NCBI RefSeq assembly: GCF_000987765.1
Contig: NZ_LAHP01000001.1
Coordinates: 248,001-312,000 of the forward strand
DNA from: Arsukibacterium sp. MJ3
GTDB lineage: Bacteria > Pseudomonadota > Gammaproteobacteria > Enterobacterales > Alteromonadaceae
Length of the DNA: 64,000 nt
Direction of reading: 5' to 3'
The notes under the pieces are model-generated. The model saw only the letters and a program-made list of their open reading frames with translations. It ran no database searches and was not told where the DNA came from. This document shows positions 52,744 through 62,625 of this stretch, piece by piece. The position numbers were made by a program, and so were the translations under genes. Position 1 is the first letter of the stretch; each line of letters starts with the position of its first letter.

Positions 52744-54279
52744 TCAGGCTAACGCCTTTTGTTTCGGAGATAGCTCCGCGACTAATTTGACTGATGTCAC
52801 CATCTGATCCAGCTGAAAGTGAGGCTGCAACTGGATCACTGAATAGTAGCGACCCGGCTCACCCCGCTTTTCTTTGACCTTAATTCGTGCTTCACGCAAT
52901 GGCCGACGGGCGCGCACCTCGTAAGAGGCGTCTTCAGAGGCGGTGGTATAGTTATGTAGCCAGCGTTGCAAATCTTGTTCACACGCCTCTGCTGACACAT
53001 AGCCACCCACTTTGTCCCGGCCAATTACTTTGATGTAATGCGCAAAGCGAGCTACACATAAAATGTATTGCAACATGGCAGATAACCGGGCGTTAACCGT
53101 AGATAAGGTTTTATCGTAGGCTTTTGCTTCTTGTACTGACGCGTTATTGTAAAAGGCATAAAAATCACTATAAGGCACTGCCGACAGCGGCACGAAACCG
53201 GCATCAGACAAGGCAGACTCAAAGCGATGCCCCACCAGTAAATTTACCGATGGTTTATTAAATTGCTGATATTTCTCTGTTTCATACTGGCTAACCGGCA
53301 AATGCGTGACCAGACCAAAGTTATAATGGCCGGCTTTCATGCCGCGAATTTGGCCAAACCAGCCTGACTCGCTATAAGCCCGCACCAGCACCCCGGCAAA
53401 AGCCCAGGCAGCGTTACCCCATAAATAATCACGTTGCGGCCGGTTTAGCTGCTCTTTAAACACAAAGCCTTCGCTGCGGCTGCCATCATCTTTATAGGGT
53501 GGTCGCATCAGCACCTGCGGCAACACCAAACCTAAAAAGCGGGCATCTTCCATATTACGCAGCGCCCGCCATTTGACATACTCAGGCTGTTTAAACTGGC
53601 TGGCGATATCGGCCACCTGGCCCAACTCTGAAAAATGATCAACCCCAAACAATGACGGATGAGCAGCGGCAATAAAGGGAGCAAACGCCGCGGCAGCGGT
53701 ACGGACCACTTCTTTTAACGTATCAAGATCGTTAATGCTCTGGCCACGACGGATTTTATGGCTAATTTGATAATCGCCAATCAAAACGCCAAACGGTTCA
53801 CCGCCAGCCATATCAAATTCGTTGTCGTAAATAAGCTTAAAAAAATCGCTCTGGTCAAAATCAATAGCCCGGTTAATATCTTTACTGAGCTCAGGCCAGG
53901 ATAACGATATTACTTTAACTTTAACTTTTTGCTCGCGATCATAACGCTCGGCCTGCTCAGTTAAATACAGTAAACCACGCCAACTGGCTTCCAACTCCTG
54001 CATTACCGGATGGTGTAAAATACCGTTAATTTGCTGATTAATTAGGCTGTCAATTTCAGCAATAGCCCGCCCCAGTACAGGCCTAACAAAAGCCGCCCCT
54101 GCACAAGGGCGGCTTTCAATATGTTGTAACCAAAACAGTACCGCCTTTAACGGATCAGACTCACGTAAAAACCTGCTAAGCAAGCCTTTGCGCTCAGCGC
54201 TGGCATAAGATGGGCAAGGTCGGTTGCACTCATCAATATCAAAAATTGTATCCGCAACAAAATTAACTGCGTCAACCAT
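52744..54279 (-). CDS. tssC2: Second TssC-family sheath protein
   Basis: The 511-residue protein is a TssC/VipB relative: MQELEASWRGLLYLTEQAE near residue 90, EVRARRPLREARIKVKEKRG near 460 and a RFAHYIKVIGRDKVG segment. It has extra N-terminal sequence with Cys and Pro-rich DIDECNRPCPSYAS and is clearly diverged from the TssC next to tssB. Having two TssC-type genes suggests either a mixed sheath or a specialised cap or anchor role; which is not known. Confidence 0.9.
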   Translation of the reverse strand: MVDAVNFVADTIFDIDECNRPCPSYASAERKGLLSRFLRESDPLKAVLFWLQHIESRPCAGAAFVRPVLGRAIAEIDSLINQQINGILHHPVMQELEASWRGLLYLTEQAERYDREQKVKVKVISLSWPELSKDINRAIDFDQSDFFKLIYDNEFDMAGGEPFGVLIGDYQISHKIRRGQSINDLDTLKEVVRTAAAAFAPFIAAAHPSLFGVDHFSELGQVADIASQFKQPEYVKWRALRNMEDARFLGLVLPQVLMRPPYKDDGSRSEGFVFKEQLNRPQRDYLWGNAAWAFAGVLVRAYSESGWFGQIRGMKAGHYNFGLVTHLPVSQYETEKYQQFNKPSVNLLVGHRFESALSDAGFVPLSAVPYSDFYAFYNNASVQEAKAYDKTLSTVNARLSAMLQYILCVARFAHYIKVIGRDKVGGYVSAEACEQDLQRWLHNYTTASEDASYEVRARRPLREARIKVKEKRGEPGRYYSVIQLQPHFQLDQMVTSVKLVAELSPKQKALA

Positions 54280-54335
54280 GACCTGTCCGTCCCTACTTCT
54301 TCTAACGAGCTTAGAATGGATTACTAACGTTAAAA

Positions 54336-55829
54336 TTAGCTACCCATTTCCGGAATTTTGGCTACTAAACGTAACGACGTAGACAACTCTTCCAGTTGCA
54401 GCCAAGGTCTTAACCAGGCTACCGCATTGTATGAGCCAGGACGTCCTGGGATCTCACGCACCTGCACTTTGGCATCAGCCAATGGATAACGCGCCCGAAC
54501 TTCCTGGCCACTGCCCTCTGACGCATTGACATATGTCAGGATCCAACGGTTAAGCCATACTTCAACATCTTCCGCTTCCATAAAACTGCCAATTTTGTCG
54601 CGGGCCAGTACTTTTAGATAATGGGCAAAACGTGACGTGGCCATTAAATAAGGTAGGCGGGCAGAAATTGCCGCGTTAGCGGTTGCTTCCGGGCTATCAT
54701 ATTTTTTCGGCTTCTGCGCAGTTTGGGCGCCAAAAAACACCGCATAGTCGGTGTTTTTATAATGGCAAAGTGGTAAAAAGCCCATCTTGCCCAGTTCAGC
54801 TTCACGCCTGTCGGTAATACCAATTTCAGTTGGACACTTCAGATCCGGGTCACCATCATCACTCATAAAAATATGCGACGGTAAACCTTCCACTTTACCG
54901 CCACCTTCAGCGCCACGAATTGCAGTGCAAAAACCATACTGTGCAAAGGCATTAGTCAGCCGGCTACCCAATACATAAGCGGCATTCATCCAGCAGTAAT
55001 GGTTATGATTCGGATTAGTCGCCACGGCTTTTTGCGTGTCTAACTCAAACTCTTCATAGCCAAATTCTTCAACAGGCGCAGTAGTGCTGCCATAGGGCAA
55101 CCGCGCTAATACCCGAGGCATGCTCAGGGTAACAAAACGAGAATCATCACTTTCGCGAAATGAGCGCCACTTGGTATATTCCAATGACTCAAAAATTTTC
55201 TCTAAGTCACGCGGTTTAGACAGTTCCGTCCATTCATCAAAGCCAAACAGTGCCGGTGAGGCACTGGACAAAAACGGGCAGAAACCGGCAGCAGAAACGT
55301 TTGACATATACGTCAGTGTTTCAATATCTTCCGGATGGTTGGTAAACTCATAGTCACCAATAATCGCGCCATACGGCTCCCCACCTGGGGTACCAAACTC
55401 GGTCTCGTAAACTTTTTTAAACGTTTGGCTTTGATCAAACTCCACTGCTTTACTTAAATCTTTGTAAAGCTCCTTTTTACTCATGCTGATCATGCGGATT
55501 TTTAACGAGCCACCGGTTTCTGAATTCGTTACCAAGTGATTAAGGCCACGCCAGCTGCCTTCTAACTTCTGAAAATCTTCAGCGTGCATAATGACCGACA
55601 ACTGATCAGAAATCAGGGAGTCAAGACGATTAATCGCTTCGTTAAAGGTAACAGTCAGGTTTTTATTCCAGCTCACTGTGCCGCTCATGGCTTCTTCAGT
55701 TAAGGTGCGAATTAGCTCCTCGGCGCGCGAGGCATCTGTTTGCTTGGTGGCACCAATAGCCTGTTCCAGTAACGATGCTAACTCGGTGCTACTACTCTCA
55801 TGGCTTGCAACTAAGGCTTCCGTACTCAT
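54336..55829 (-). CDS. tssC1: T6SS sheath large subunit TssC (VipB)
   Basis: TssC and TssB polymerise into the contractile sheath. The 497-residue protein has [19 protein letters not shown] near residue 85, [20 protein letters not shown] near 133, [20 protein letters not shown] segments and the conserved C-terminus [20 protein letters not shown]. It follows tssB by 1 base. It is the canonical TssC of the two. Confidence 0.95.
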   Translation of the reverse strand: MSTEALVASHESSSTELASLLEQAIGATKQTDASRAEELIRTLTEEAMSGTVSWNKNLTVTFNEAINRLDSLISDQLSVIMHAEDFQKLEGSWRGLNHLVTNSETGGSLKIRMISMSKKELYKDLSKAVEFDQSQTFKKVYETEFGTPGGEPYGAIIGDYEFTNHPEDIETLTYMSNVSAAGFCPFLSSASPALFGFDEWTELSKPRDLEKIFESLEYTKWRSFRESDDSRFVTLSMPRVLARLPYGSTTAPVEEFGYEEFELDTQKAVATNPNHNHYCWMNAAYVLGSRLTNAFAQYGFCTAIRGAEGGGKVEGLPSHIFMSDDGDPDLKCPTEIGITDRREAELGKMGFLPLCHYKNTDYAVFFGAQTAQKPKKYDSPEATANAAISARLPYLMATSRFAHYLKVLARDKIGSFMEAEDVEVWLNRWILTYVNASEGSGQEVRARYPLADAKVQVREIPGRPGSYNAVAWLRPWLQLEELSTSLRLVAKIPEMGS

Positions 55830-55830
55830 A

Positions 55831-56331
55831 TTATTTGTCCTCTAAATTCAGTTCCTGCGCCAACTGTTGCAGGTCAGCATTACTGTTAAGCACCCGTTCC
55901 AGGATGTTTTCCAGATCTTCAGAGCGGTCAATTTTGGTCATCAGATCACGCAGTTTGTTTCGGGTCTCCATCAGTTTTTCAAGCGGTTCCACTTGGCGGA
56001 CAATGGCAGCCGGCTCAAAGTCTTGCATCGATTTAAATTGCAAAGCAACGGCAAATTCACTGCCATCATTGGCCAGCTTATTTTCCACTTTAAAATTAAG
56101 CTTAGGATTCATCCGCTTTAATACTTCATCAAAATTATCCCGGTCAATCTGCACAAAACGGCGGTCTTTTAATGGCTTTAACGCCTGAGTGTTGTGACCG
56201 GCAAAATCGCCCATCACCCCTACTACAAACGGCAACTCTTTTTTAACAGCGTTACCCTCAGTTTCAACATCATAAGTAATGTGAACTCTTGGTTTGCGTA
56301 CCCGTGACAACTTACTGTGAATACTTTCCAT
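55831..56331 (-). CDS. tssB: T6SS sheath small subunit TssB (VipA)
   Basis: The 166-residue protein has the TssB signature [20 protein letters not shown] near the N-terminus, [10 protein letters not shown], and [20 protein letters not shown] near 105. It forms the sheath with TssC. The stop is directly next to the tssC1 start. Confidence 0.95.
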   Translation of the reverse strand: MESIHSKLSRVRKPRVHITYDVETEGNAVKKELPFVVGVMGDFAGHNTQALKPLKDRRFVQIDRDNFDEVLKRMNPKLNFKVENKLANDGSEFAVALQFKSMQDFEPAAIVRQVEPLEKLMETRNKLRDLMTKIDRSEDLENILERVLNSNADLQQLAQELNLEDK

Positions 56332-56388
56332 TTACTCTCTCCTATCGTTAGTCTGTCGTGGCCGCGCAGGCAACGCTGGCCGGTTGCT

Positions 56389-57483
56389 CTACTTAGTCTG
56401 CGGTATCCCCGCCAGACGAAAATAACTGTTTCTGGTATTACTATCGTCAATCAACTCTTGTAAAAGCTCAGGCAGAGTCAGATCACTCCAGCGGATCACT
56501 TGCTCAAGTGCATATGACATTGGCGAATGTGGTTCAGTCTTACGAAAAAAATCAACAGCATGCTGTAACGAACGAATAACCTGTTGCCGCGATTGCAGCT
56601 GCTGATCAACATTGTGGGTACTAAGATTAGCCAGCGACTCGATTTCAGTATTATCGGCCTGGCTATCCGGCTCTGGTTTTAGCTTGTCAGCTGCCAGGTA
56701 GTTAACAGCATCAAGACATTGTTGCAGCGCTTTGCTAATGGCCGTTGTTGGTTGTTGCTCGCCAGCCATGGCGGCGTCCATGGCGTCAGACAATAATATA
56801 AATTCAGCTATAGCCAGGTGTATGTCACTGCGCAGCTGCTGATAAAAGCTGGCTGGTGTTTCCTGCACGGCCTGCTGAATTTGCTCAAGACTGGCGATAC
56901 CAGCATCCGTTCGCTGCTTTTGTTTGTTTTCATCTTTGCGGGATAAAGCAGCGGCCCGCACATATTGCCAGCAGGCAAAACAACCAACTGAGCTTGCTTC
57001 AGTCAGCGGTATACTTAAGATAGGCGTGATAAGGGCACCATCGCCCTCATAACCGTTAAGTCCAACTAGCGGCGCTATCCGTGCGTCCATGCCTTCATCA
57101 TCCGGCAGTGGATACACATCCAGCCAAAAATGCTCAATCAATAGACGGGTAGTTTTAAAGCCGGTTGCCAGGCCAGCAAATCCTTCTGTGCGGCACCAGG
57201 CTTCAATCAACCAGGCGGCGTATTCCAAATCTTTACTCTGATGAGTCAAAATGTCAGGCAGCGCCTGCTCCAGCGGCCGCCAGTCAAGTACCAACGCCTG
57301 AAAATCATCGTCTTCAAACAACATAGCTCGTTCATTAGCGCGGGCCTGACTACGAACGTCTTTTAAGCTGTAGTATTGTGAGGTAGGTGAGATATCGCTG
57401 CGTGGATCTACCCCGGCAGGTGCTTGTACCGCCACGGCTTTTATTAACAACTCAAAATCTATTAATTCACTGCGATCCATCAC
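56389..57483 (-). CDS. tssA: T6SS protein TssA
   Basis: TssA caps and guides sheath and tube assembly. The 364-residue product has the ImpA N-terminal domain (YSLKDVRSQARANERAML near residue 33, DWRPLEQALPDILTHQSKDL near 65, LATGFKTTRLLIEHFWLDVY) and a C-terminal domain with PHSPMSYALEQVIRWSDLTL. A promoter-like element lies about 40 bases upstream. Confidence 0.93.
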   Translation of the reverse strand: MMDRSELIDFELLIKAVAVQAPAGVDPRSDISPTSQYYSLKDVRSQARANERAMLFEDDDFQALVLDWRPLEQALPDILTHQSKDLEYAAWLIEAWCRTEGFAGLATGFKTTRLLIEHFWLDVYPLPDDEGMDARIAPLVGLNGYEGDGALITPILSIPLTEASSVGCFACWQYVRAAALSRKDENKQKQRTDAGIASLEQIQQAVQETPASFYQQLRSDIHLAIAEFILLSDAMDAAMAGEQQPTTAISKALQQCLDAVNYLAADKLKPEPDSQADNTEIESLANLSTHNVDQQLQSRQQVIRSLQHAVDFFRKTEPHSPMSYALEQVIRWSDLTLPELLQELIDDSNTRNSYFRLAGIPQTK

Positions 57484-57521
57484 AATTAACCATTAAACAT
57501 ATTAATAGTGAATTATGTTAC

Positions 57522-57551
57522 TTTATAGTTCACAAAATAACAACATTACAA
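57522..57551 (-). promoter_or_regulatory. Candidate internal promoter for tssA
   Basis: On the minus strand TTGTAA (57546-57551) and TATAAA (57522-57527) are 18 bases apart, a good sigma-70 pattern in a very AT-rich 69-base spacer, ending 39 bases before the tssA ATG. The -35 lies just before the end of pppA. Confidence 0.45.
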
Positions 57552-57552
57552 A

Positions 57553-58347
57553 CTATATTTGTACAATTTTGAGGTTTATAGGTATTGTTTTATCATTAAT
57601 ATTAACATAACTGCTATTGTGTAGCTTAACTAAAATACTGGTAACATTATCTTTCGCGCCTGCTACTAGGGTAGAGTGCAATAAGGCTTTGCTGGCATCA
57701 GCTATATCTTCATGCTGCAAATAGTGATGAATTTCATGATCAGGTAACTCTTTTGTTAAGCCATCGGTACACAGTAAAAACAAATCACCCGGCTGGCAAA
57801 CATCTGAATTTACCGCTACATCAAGCACATCGTCAACGCCAACCGCCCGGGTAATAACGTTGGCTAACTCATGGCTTTCTGCCTCACTGGCTGCCAGTAA
57901 CCCTTGCTCTACCATTTCATTTACCTGGCTATGGTCATGGCTAAGCTGTGTTAGCTGGTTGTGTCGCAGTAAATAACAACGGCTATCACCGGCCCATAGT
58001 AAATGGTAATTATTGTGCTGAATAAACAGTACCACCACGGTAGAGCCGGCCATGGTACCCAATAATTGTTGTTTGCTAAAATGCAGCAATGCTTGATTAG
58101 CCTGCTGCAGCGCCTGACACAATAAGGCTGGCGTTACCATCGCACCAGCATCGGTAACTGTTTTTTTTAACATATCCATAACTAGTTGACTGGCCACGTC
58201 ACCGGCGGCATGGCCGCCCATGCCGTCTGCTACTGCCCACACACCCGCTTCAGGCATAGCCAGACAGGCGTCTTCATTAAGTTGTCTTACCAAGCCCTTA
58301 TGACTTTGTGCCTGAAATACAATTTGCATATCGCCAAAACCATCCAT
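57553..58347 (-). CDS. pppA: PP2C-type serine/threonine phosphatase (PppA)
   Basis: PppA reverses PpkA-driven phosphorylation in post-translational T6SS control. The 264-residue protein has NEDACLAMPEAGVWAVADGM with the metal Asp, GGHAAGDVASQLVMDML, GSTVVVLF, LLWAGDSRCYLL, HDHSQVNEM, LFLLCTDGLTKELPD and AKDNVTSILVK, all PP2C motifs. A longer frame from 58608 lies inside tagF and is rejected. The ATG at 58347 is next to the tagF stop; the ATG at 58329 is also possible. No ppkA or fha is in the window. Confidence 0.88.
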   Translation of the reverse strand: MDGFGDMQIVFQAQSHKGLVRQLNEDACLAMPEAGVWAVADGMGGHAAGDVASQLVMDMLKKTVTDAGAMVTPALLCQALQQANQALLHFSKQQLLGTMAGSTVVVLFIQHNNYHLLWAGDSRCYLLRHNQLTQLSHDHSQVNEMVEQGLLAASEAESHELANVITRAVGVDDVLDVAVNSDVCQPGDLFLLCTDGLTKELPDHEIHHYLQHEDIADASKALLHSTLVAGAKDNVTSILVKLHNSSYVNINDKTIPINLKIVQI

Positions 58348-58348
58348 A

Positions 58349-59059
58349 TTAATAGTGAATTTGTTTTTGTTGCCAGTTCCAGCGTGTCCAGTCGCCATCC
58401 AGCATAGCGGCATACTGGCTAACTTGCGGTAAGCCGGAGGTAACCAGTAAACAGGGAGTAACGTGCTCAGAACCAGCCGTCCACCACAAGCAGTAACGGG
58501 AAAATTGTTGTAAGTAACTTTGGTGTAGCAGGGCCAGACTATCCAACGGCTGATTAGCACTGATGGTCCAGGCCTGACGGATAGCTTCATTACTGCTTTG
58601 ACTGACACTAAAGCGTGTAGCTTGTGGCCAGGCTATCGCCAGTTTGCTTAATTCTGCTAACCAATGCTGCAAGTTAAACCCCTCGTCAAGTGTCGCCAGC
58701 GCCTGCTGCTCCAAGCTGTCAGTCCAGCCGCTTTCTTGCCAGGCCTGCACCGGTGTTACCGCCAGTTCAGCCGCCAACGTAAAGGGATAATGGCGACCAA
58801 CCTGATCAGCCGATGGCATCAGGGTACCTGCCATAGCCTTGTCACTGCAGACCCCTGGCGATAACGCAAAATGCCAGATGGGGCTAGTTAAGTAGGTTTC
58901 GAGCCAACGAGTCCCTAATTGCTCGCGGCTAACCGCCAGCACCGCTTGCAGCCACTCATGCCAACTATCAACAAATGCCACATCGAGGTCTTGCGCCAGA
59001 AAATCACCTTGGCTGATAATTTTGCCGCAAATCCCTACCGGGCTTGCTAGCGCTTTCAT
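58349..59059 (-). CDS. tagF: T6SS regulator TagF
   Basis: TagF represses T6SS assembly post-translationally by acting on Fha. The 236-residue protein has the TagF pattern GICGKIISQGDFLAQDL near the N-terminus, FVDSWHEWLQAVLAVSREQL, PIWHFALSPGVCSDKAMAG and GRHYPFTLAAEL. The ATG at 59059 overlaps the tssM stop by one base (TAATG), so a six-residue longer start at 59077 is less likely. Confidence 0.9.
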   Translation of the reverse strand: MKALASPVGICGKIISQGDFLAQDLDVAFVDSWHEWLQAVLAVSREQLGTRWLETYLTSPIWHFALSPGVCSDKAMAGTLMPSADQVGRHYPFTLAAELAVTPVQAWQESGWTDSLEQQALATLDEGFNLQHWLAELSKLAIAWPQATRFSVSQSSNEAIRQAWTISANQPLDSLALLHQSYLQQFSRYCLWWTAGSEHVTPCLLVTSGLPQVSQYAAMLDGDWTRWNWQQKQIHY

Positions 59060-62000
59060 TACAGGTTGGCCGGACACGAGAACGCCTCCAGTTCATTACT
59101 CCAAAATGGGGTATTTACCGTATCTGGCACTAATTCCAGCCGCGCTTTATTGCCCTGAACCGCCAGATAAAGCACCTTATCATCGCGAGTTTCTGGCCGC
59201 TCCTGGGTAAGTTCATCCAGTAACCTGAACCAGGACCACTCGCCTTCATAGCTGGCGTTAGCCGATAAACCGGCATTTGCCGGGGTAAACACCAACCGGG
59301 TTTGCAGCTTTTTCCGATCGCCGGGCCAGTAAAACTGACTGGAGCGGGTTGGGCCGTGGCGGTAAGACAGTTCCTGGCCATCAATATCTAACATAAGATG
59401 GGTGATATGCCGGTCAAGAAATAATGGCTTTAAACTAAACCCCACTTTAAGTTTTTGGCTTCCAGCTTCAAAAAAGGTGCTGCGAATGCGCTGAGCACGT
59501 TGAAACGTTTTCAACACATTGGCATTCAGACCAATGTCTTTTTTAAAGGTCCAGTTAGTGCGGCTGGTATTTACGAAGGGGCTCAAATAATCTTTAAAAA
59601 AGCTATCCAACGTGCCACCATAACCAAAAAACCGCTCAAAATCACGTAGCTTAATATCTTCACTGGCTCCACGGTTTAACGGATAACGACCCGCTATTGC
59701 CCCGCGATACTCGGTTAACACTTTACCATGCCAAGCTTCATTAATATGCTGGCGACTGCCGCGGGCAAATAATTGAGCGGTGTCACTGGACAAATTCCCC
59801 AACCAGTTACTAAATGGCGCCGGGAGTTCGCTGCGTAAGCGACGTAACTCAATATTCAGCTCATTGCCTCCCTGCGAATTAAGCTGGTTGGCATAAGCTT
59901 GCCGCGCCCTGCCCCCCGGTACATACAGGCGTTCCAGATATTCATAGTAACGCCGAGTGGTCTGGGCTATTTGCTCAAGCTGGGTCGGTTCAATGGCTAA
60001 TAGTGCAGAAAATGCAGCTTCAACTTCCTTGCCTGGCAAGCTGCGGCTGACATCTGGCATTTCATCAGGTAACAAGCGGTTCAAACGGGCGGTCTGGCTG
60101 GAAAACTGAGTTTGTGCCACTTTACTGGCCACATCCGCCGCCATATCCAGCTCGGCTGATGCAGGTAATTGCGTTAACCGTAAATTTTTCTGAGCCGCTT
60201 TAATGATACTTTGTATAGGCTGCTCTGGCCCCGCCAAAATTTTAGTGTGGGCCAATCCCTGCTCAACATTAATAATTGGCTGCATTTCAATATCATTTAA
60301 TAGTTCCTGCCATACATACACGTAGTCCCGTAAATAGCGCATGGTAACTTCTGCCGATAATTCAGTATTACTTTGTTCTGTAGCACCGACTTGCTCATCA
60401 CCATACACCCAGCTATCAGCCATTAACTGTCGAATGATCCGACGCTTTTCAATATTAAAAACACCATGAAACCCTTGATAAGTGTATAAACCGGAGATCC
60501 CCTGACGCAGAGGTTTACCACTGCGCCGGCTAAATAAGGTAACACTGTCGGTTGCCAGCACATCCGATAAGCGAAAATCAGGAATATGGCTCTGCATCAA
60601 TTCAGTGCGGATCCGCTGATAAGCGCGCTCTGCCAGCGGCACTGTCATCAGTAAATCGCGCGTGCTGGCCACTACAGTTTCATCATATCGCGCGCCTTGA
60701 ATACCGGCCTGAAGCACCGCATCCAAATGGCGTTGTAGTGAGATACGAAGCGGCTGGTTTATCTCAGCAGGCAACATCCGCTGCGTGTATTGAGAAAACC
60801 AGGCCTGAACTTGCTCTGCGTCATAATGTTCAGCCTGAAAAATCATCAGATAGGTTTTTAACGTTTCGTATAGATAATCACGATGCTCGGTATACTGCTG
60901 CATGTCAGTGATTAAGCTTTGCAGCATAAAAGGCACAAAATCGGCGTACAGTGCTCGCTGATAGGCCGTTTTAGCTGACTGACCAAGTTTGTCACCCTGA
61001 TATAACCCCAGGTTTTTCGGGCCATCTGCCGGCAATAAACCGGCATAACCAGCAGGCATATCGCGCAGCACATTAAGCTGCTCATTAAGCTGCAACATCG
61101 ACCTCGTTGCCGCGACGTGTTCGATGCTCTGGTAATGCTGCAGTGACAGCGCCATTTCATCCACTAATTGCCGGTTCCATTGGTAACTTGCGGTCCAGGC
61201 ACTGAGTAACCATACTGACAATACTGCCGTCGTAGCCAAGGTGCCGTGGCGGATCCAGCGATGTTTATTTTTATGCTGCAAATTAACCGATGCCAACTCG
61301 CGCTCCGGGATCACAATCTGCTCAAAAAAGCGCTTTAAGAAATAACTTTTGCCCGCACCGGTATGACAACGCAGCGGTGGCTCGGCCAGGCCAAAGCTAC
61401 CGCCAAGCTGCGCCATAACCCGATCAATCGGTTGGCCTTGCTGGGTAGCGCTGGCAATATAGACCCCACGGAACATGGTGGCTTTTTCAAACGGATTGGG
61501 TGCAAATATTTCTTTTAAAAAATCGTCGGCGGCGCTTTGTAACAACCTTAACTGCCGGGGAAATTCGTAAATTGCCGCACGGCTGTGTTGCTCGCGCTCG
61601 GTTTGCAGGCGGCTAAACAAACGCTGATGCAGCCGGTTAACCATGGCATGAAACTCTTTATTAAACTGTGCCACCACGCCTTTTTCTTCATTTTCAGCCT
61701 CAAGCGCGAAGGTAGTGCCCCATACCTGGTCTCTGTCTTCTGGCGCTAAGTCGTCAAAGAACTCAGAGAAACCGGCAATTAAATCTGCTTTGGTAAACAT
61801 CACATAAACTGGAAAACTCATCCCCAGCTGGTTTTGCAATTCCTGCACGCGCTGTTTAATTGCTCTGGCGTGTAAATTGCGCTCAGTACGCGTTTGGTTA
61901 AGTAAATCAGCCAGGCTGACAAACACAATCACACCATTAATCGGCCGGCGTGGCCGATGTTTACGCAGCAACCCCAGAAAGCCCTGCCAGGCCGTGGCGT

Positions 62001-62604
62001 CCTGCTGTGCATGGCTATCTTGCGTGGTATAGCGTCCGGCGGTGTCAATTAATACCGCCTGATTGGTAAACCACCAGTCGCACTGGCGGGTACCGCCAAT
62101 ACCTTCTATTGCATCAACCCCCATTTGCTCCTTTAACGGAAACTCCAGCCCAGACTGCTGCAGCGCCGTGGTTTTACCTGATCCTGGCGGACCAATCAGC
62201 ATATACCAGGGTAACTGGTATATATCTCGCGCCTTGCTAAAACGGGCATTTTTTAAAATATCCAGCGCTTTTTGCATCCGGCTGCGCAATATTTCAATAT
62301 CGCGTTTCGCCATGGCATCCTGTTGTTGATGTTCATCGCCGTTTAACAAAGTGTCTACCGCTTGCATATTAGAGCGATCCTCACGTAAGCCCCGTATATA
62401 ATGGCTTGCACCCCATATCAGCGCGATAACCAGTAGTGTGAGAAGCCTCGCAGTACTGCTGGCGAGCGGTTCAACGCCTGCAATGGCCACTAGCGGACCA
62501 CCAAACCAAATTAACAGCGCCAGTGCCGTTAACCCCACTAGCGTAACAAGCCAGCCTGTGGTTAAAATGCGGCGTATTGAGAGGAAAAATCCATTAAATT
62601 TCAT
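59059..62604 (-). CDS. tssM: T6SS inner-membrane protein TssM (IcmF)
   Basis: TssM spans the inner membrane and periplasm and reaches TssJ. The 1181-residue protein has two N-terminal membrane helices (about 15-35 and 50-68), a Walker A GPPGSGKTTALQQSG (138 onwards) with a GTPase-like cytoplasmic domain, a third helix near 450-470 and a long periplasmic part, which ends with TssM C-terminal strands. An intact Walker A suggests NTP binding, which is missing in some TssM. Confidence 0.95.
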   Translation of the reverse strand: MKFNGFFLSIRRILTTGWLVTLVGLTALALLIWFGGPLVAIAGVEPLASSTARLLTLLVIALIWGASHYIRGLREDRSNMQAVDTLLNGDEHQQQDAMAKRDIEILRSRMQKALDILKNARFSKARDIYQLPWYMLIGPPGSGKTTALQQSGLEFPLKEQMGVDAIEGIGGTRQCDWWFTNQAVLIDTAGRYTTQDSHAQQDATAWQGFLGLLRKHRPRRPINGVIVFVSLADLLNQTRTERNLHARAIKQRVQELQNQLGMSFPVYVMFTKADLIAGFSEFFDDLAPEDRDQVWGTTFALEAENEEKGVVAQFNKEFHAMVNRLHQRLFSRLQTEREQHSRAAIYEFPRQLRLLQSAADDFLKEIFAPNPFEKATMFRGVYIASATQQGQPIDRVMAQLGGSFGLAEPPLRCHTGAGKSYFLKRFFEQIVIPERELASVNLQHKNKHRWIRHGTLATTAVLSVWLLSAWTASYQWNRQLVDEMALSLQHYQSIEHVAATRSMLQLNEQLNVLRDMPAGYAGLLPADGPKNLGLYQGDKLGQSAKTAYQRALYADFVPFMLQSLITDMQQYTEHRDYLYETLKTYLMIFQAEHYDAEQVQAWFSQYTQRMLPAEINQPLRISLQRHLDAVLQAGIQGARYDETVVASTRDLLMTVPLAERAYQRIRTELMQSHIPDFRLSDVLATDSVTLFSRRSGKPLRQGISGLYTYQGFHGVFNIEKRRIIRQLMADSWVYGDEQVGATEQSNTELSAEVTMRYLRDYVYVWQELLNDIEMQPIINVEQGLAHTKILAGPEQPIQSIIKAAQKNLRLTQLPASAELDMAADVASKVAQTQFSSQTARLNRLLPDEMPDVSRSLPGKEVEAAFSALLAIEPTQLEQIAQTTRRYYEYLERLYVPGGRARQAYANQLNSQGGNELNIELRRLRSELPAPFSNWLGNLSSDTAQLFARGSRQHINEAWHGKVLTEYRGAIAGRYPLNRGASEDIKLRDFERFFGYGGTLDSFFKDYLSPFVNTSRTNWTFKKDIGLNANVLKTFQRAQRIRSTFFEAGSQKLKVGFSLKPLFLDRHITHLMLDIDGQELSYRHGPTRSSQFYWPGDRKKLQTRLVFTPANAGLSANASYEGEWSWFRLLDELTQERPETRDDKVLYLAVQGNKARLELVPDTVNTPFWSNELEAFSCPANL

Positions 62605-62625
62605 ACATCTAATCCTTGCACTTCA

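Noticed and set aside
58348-58608. Longer N-terminus for pppA
   Set aside because: The extra 87 residues are encoded inside tagF in another frame and do not resemble PP2C.
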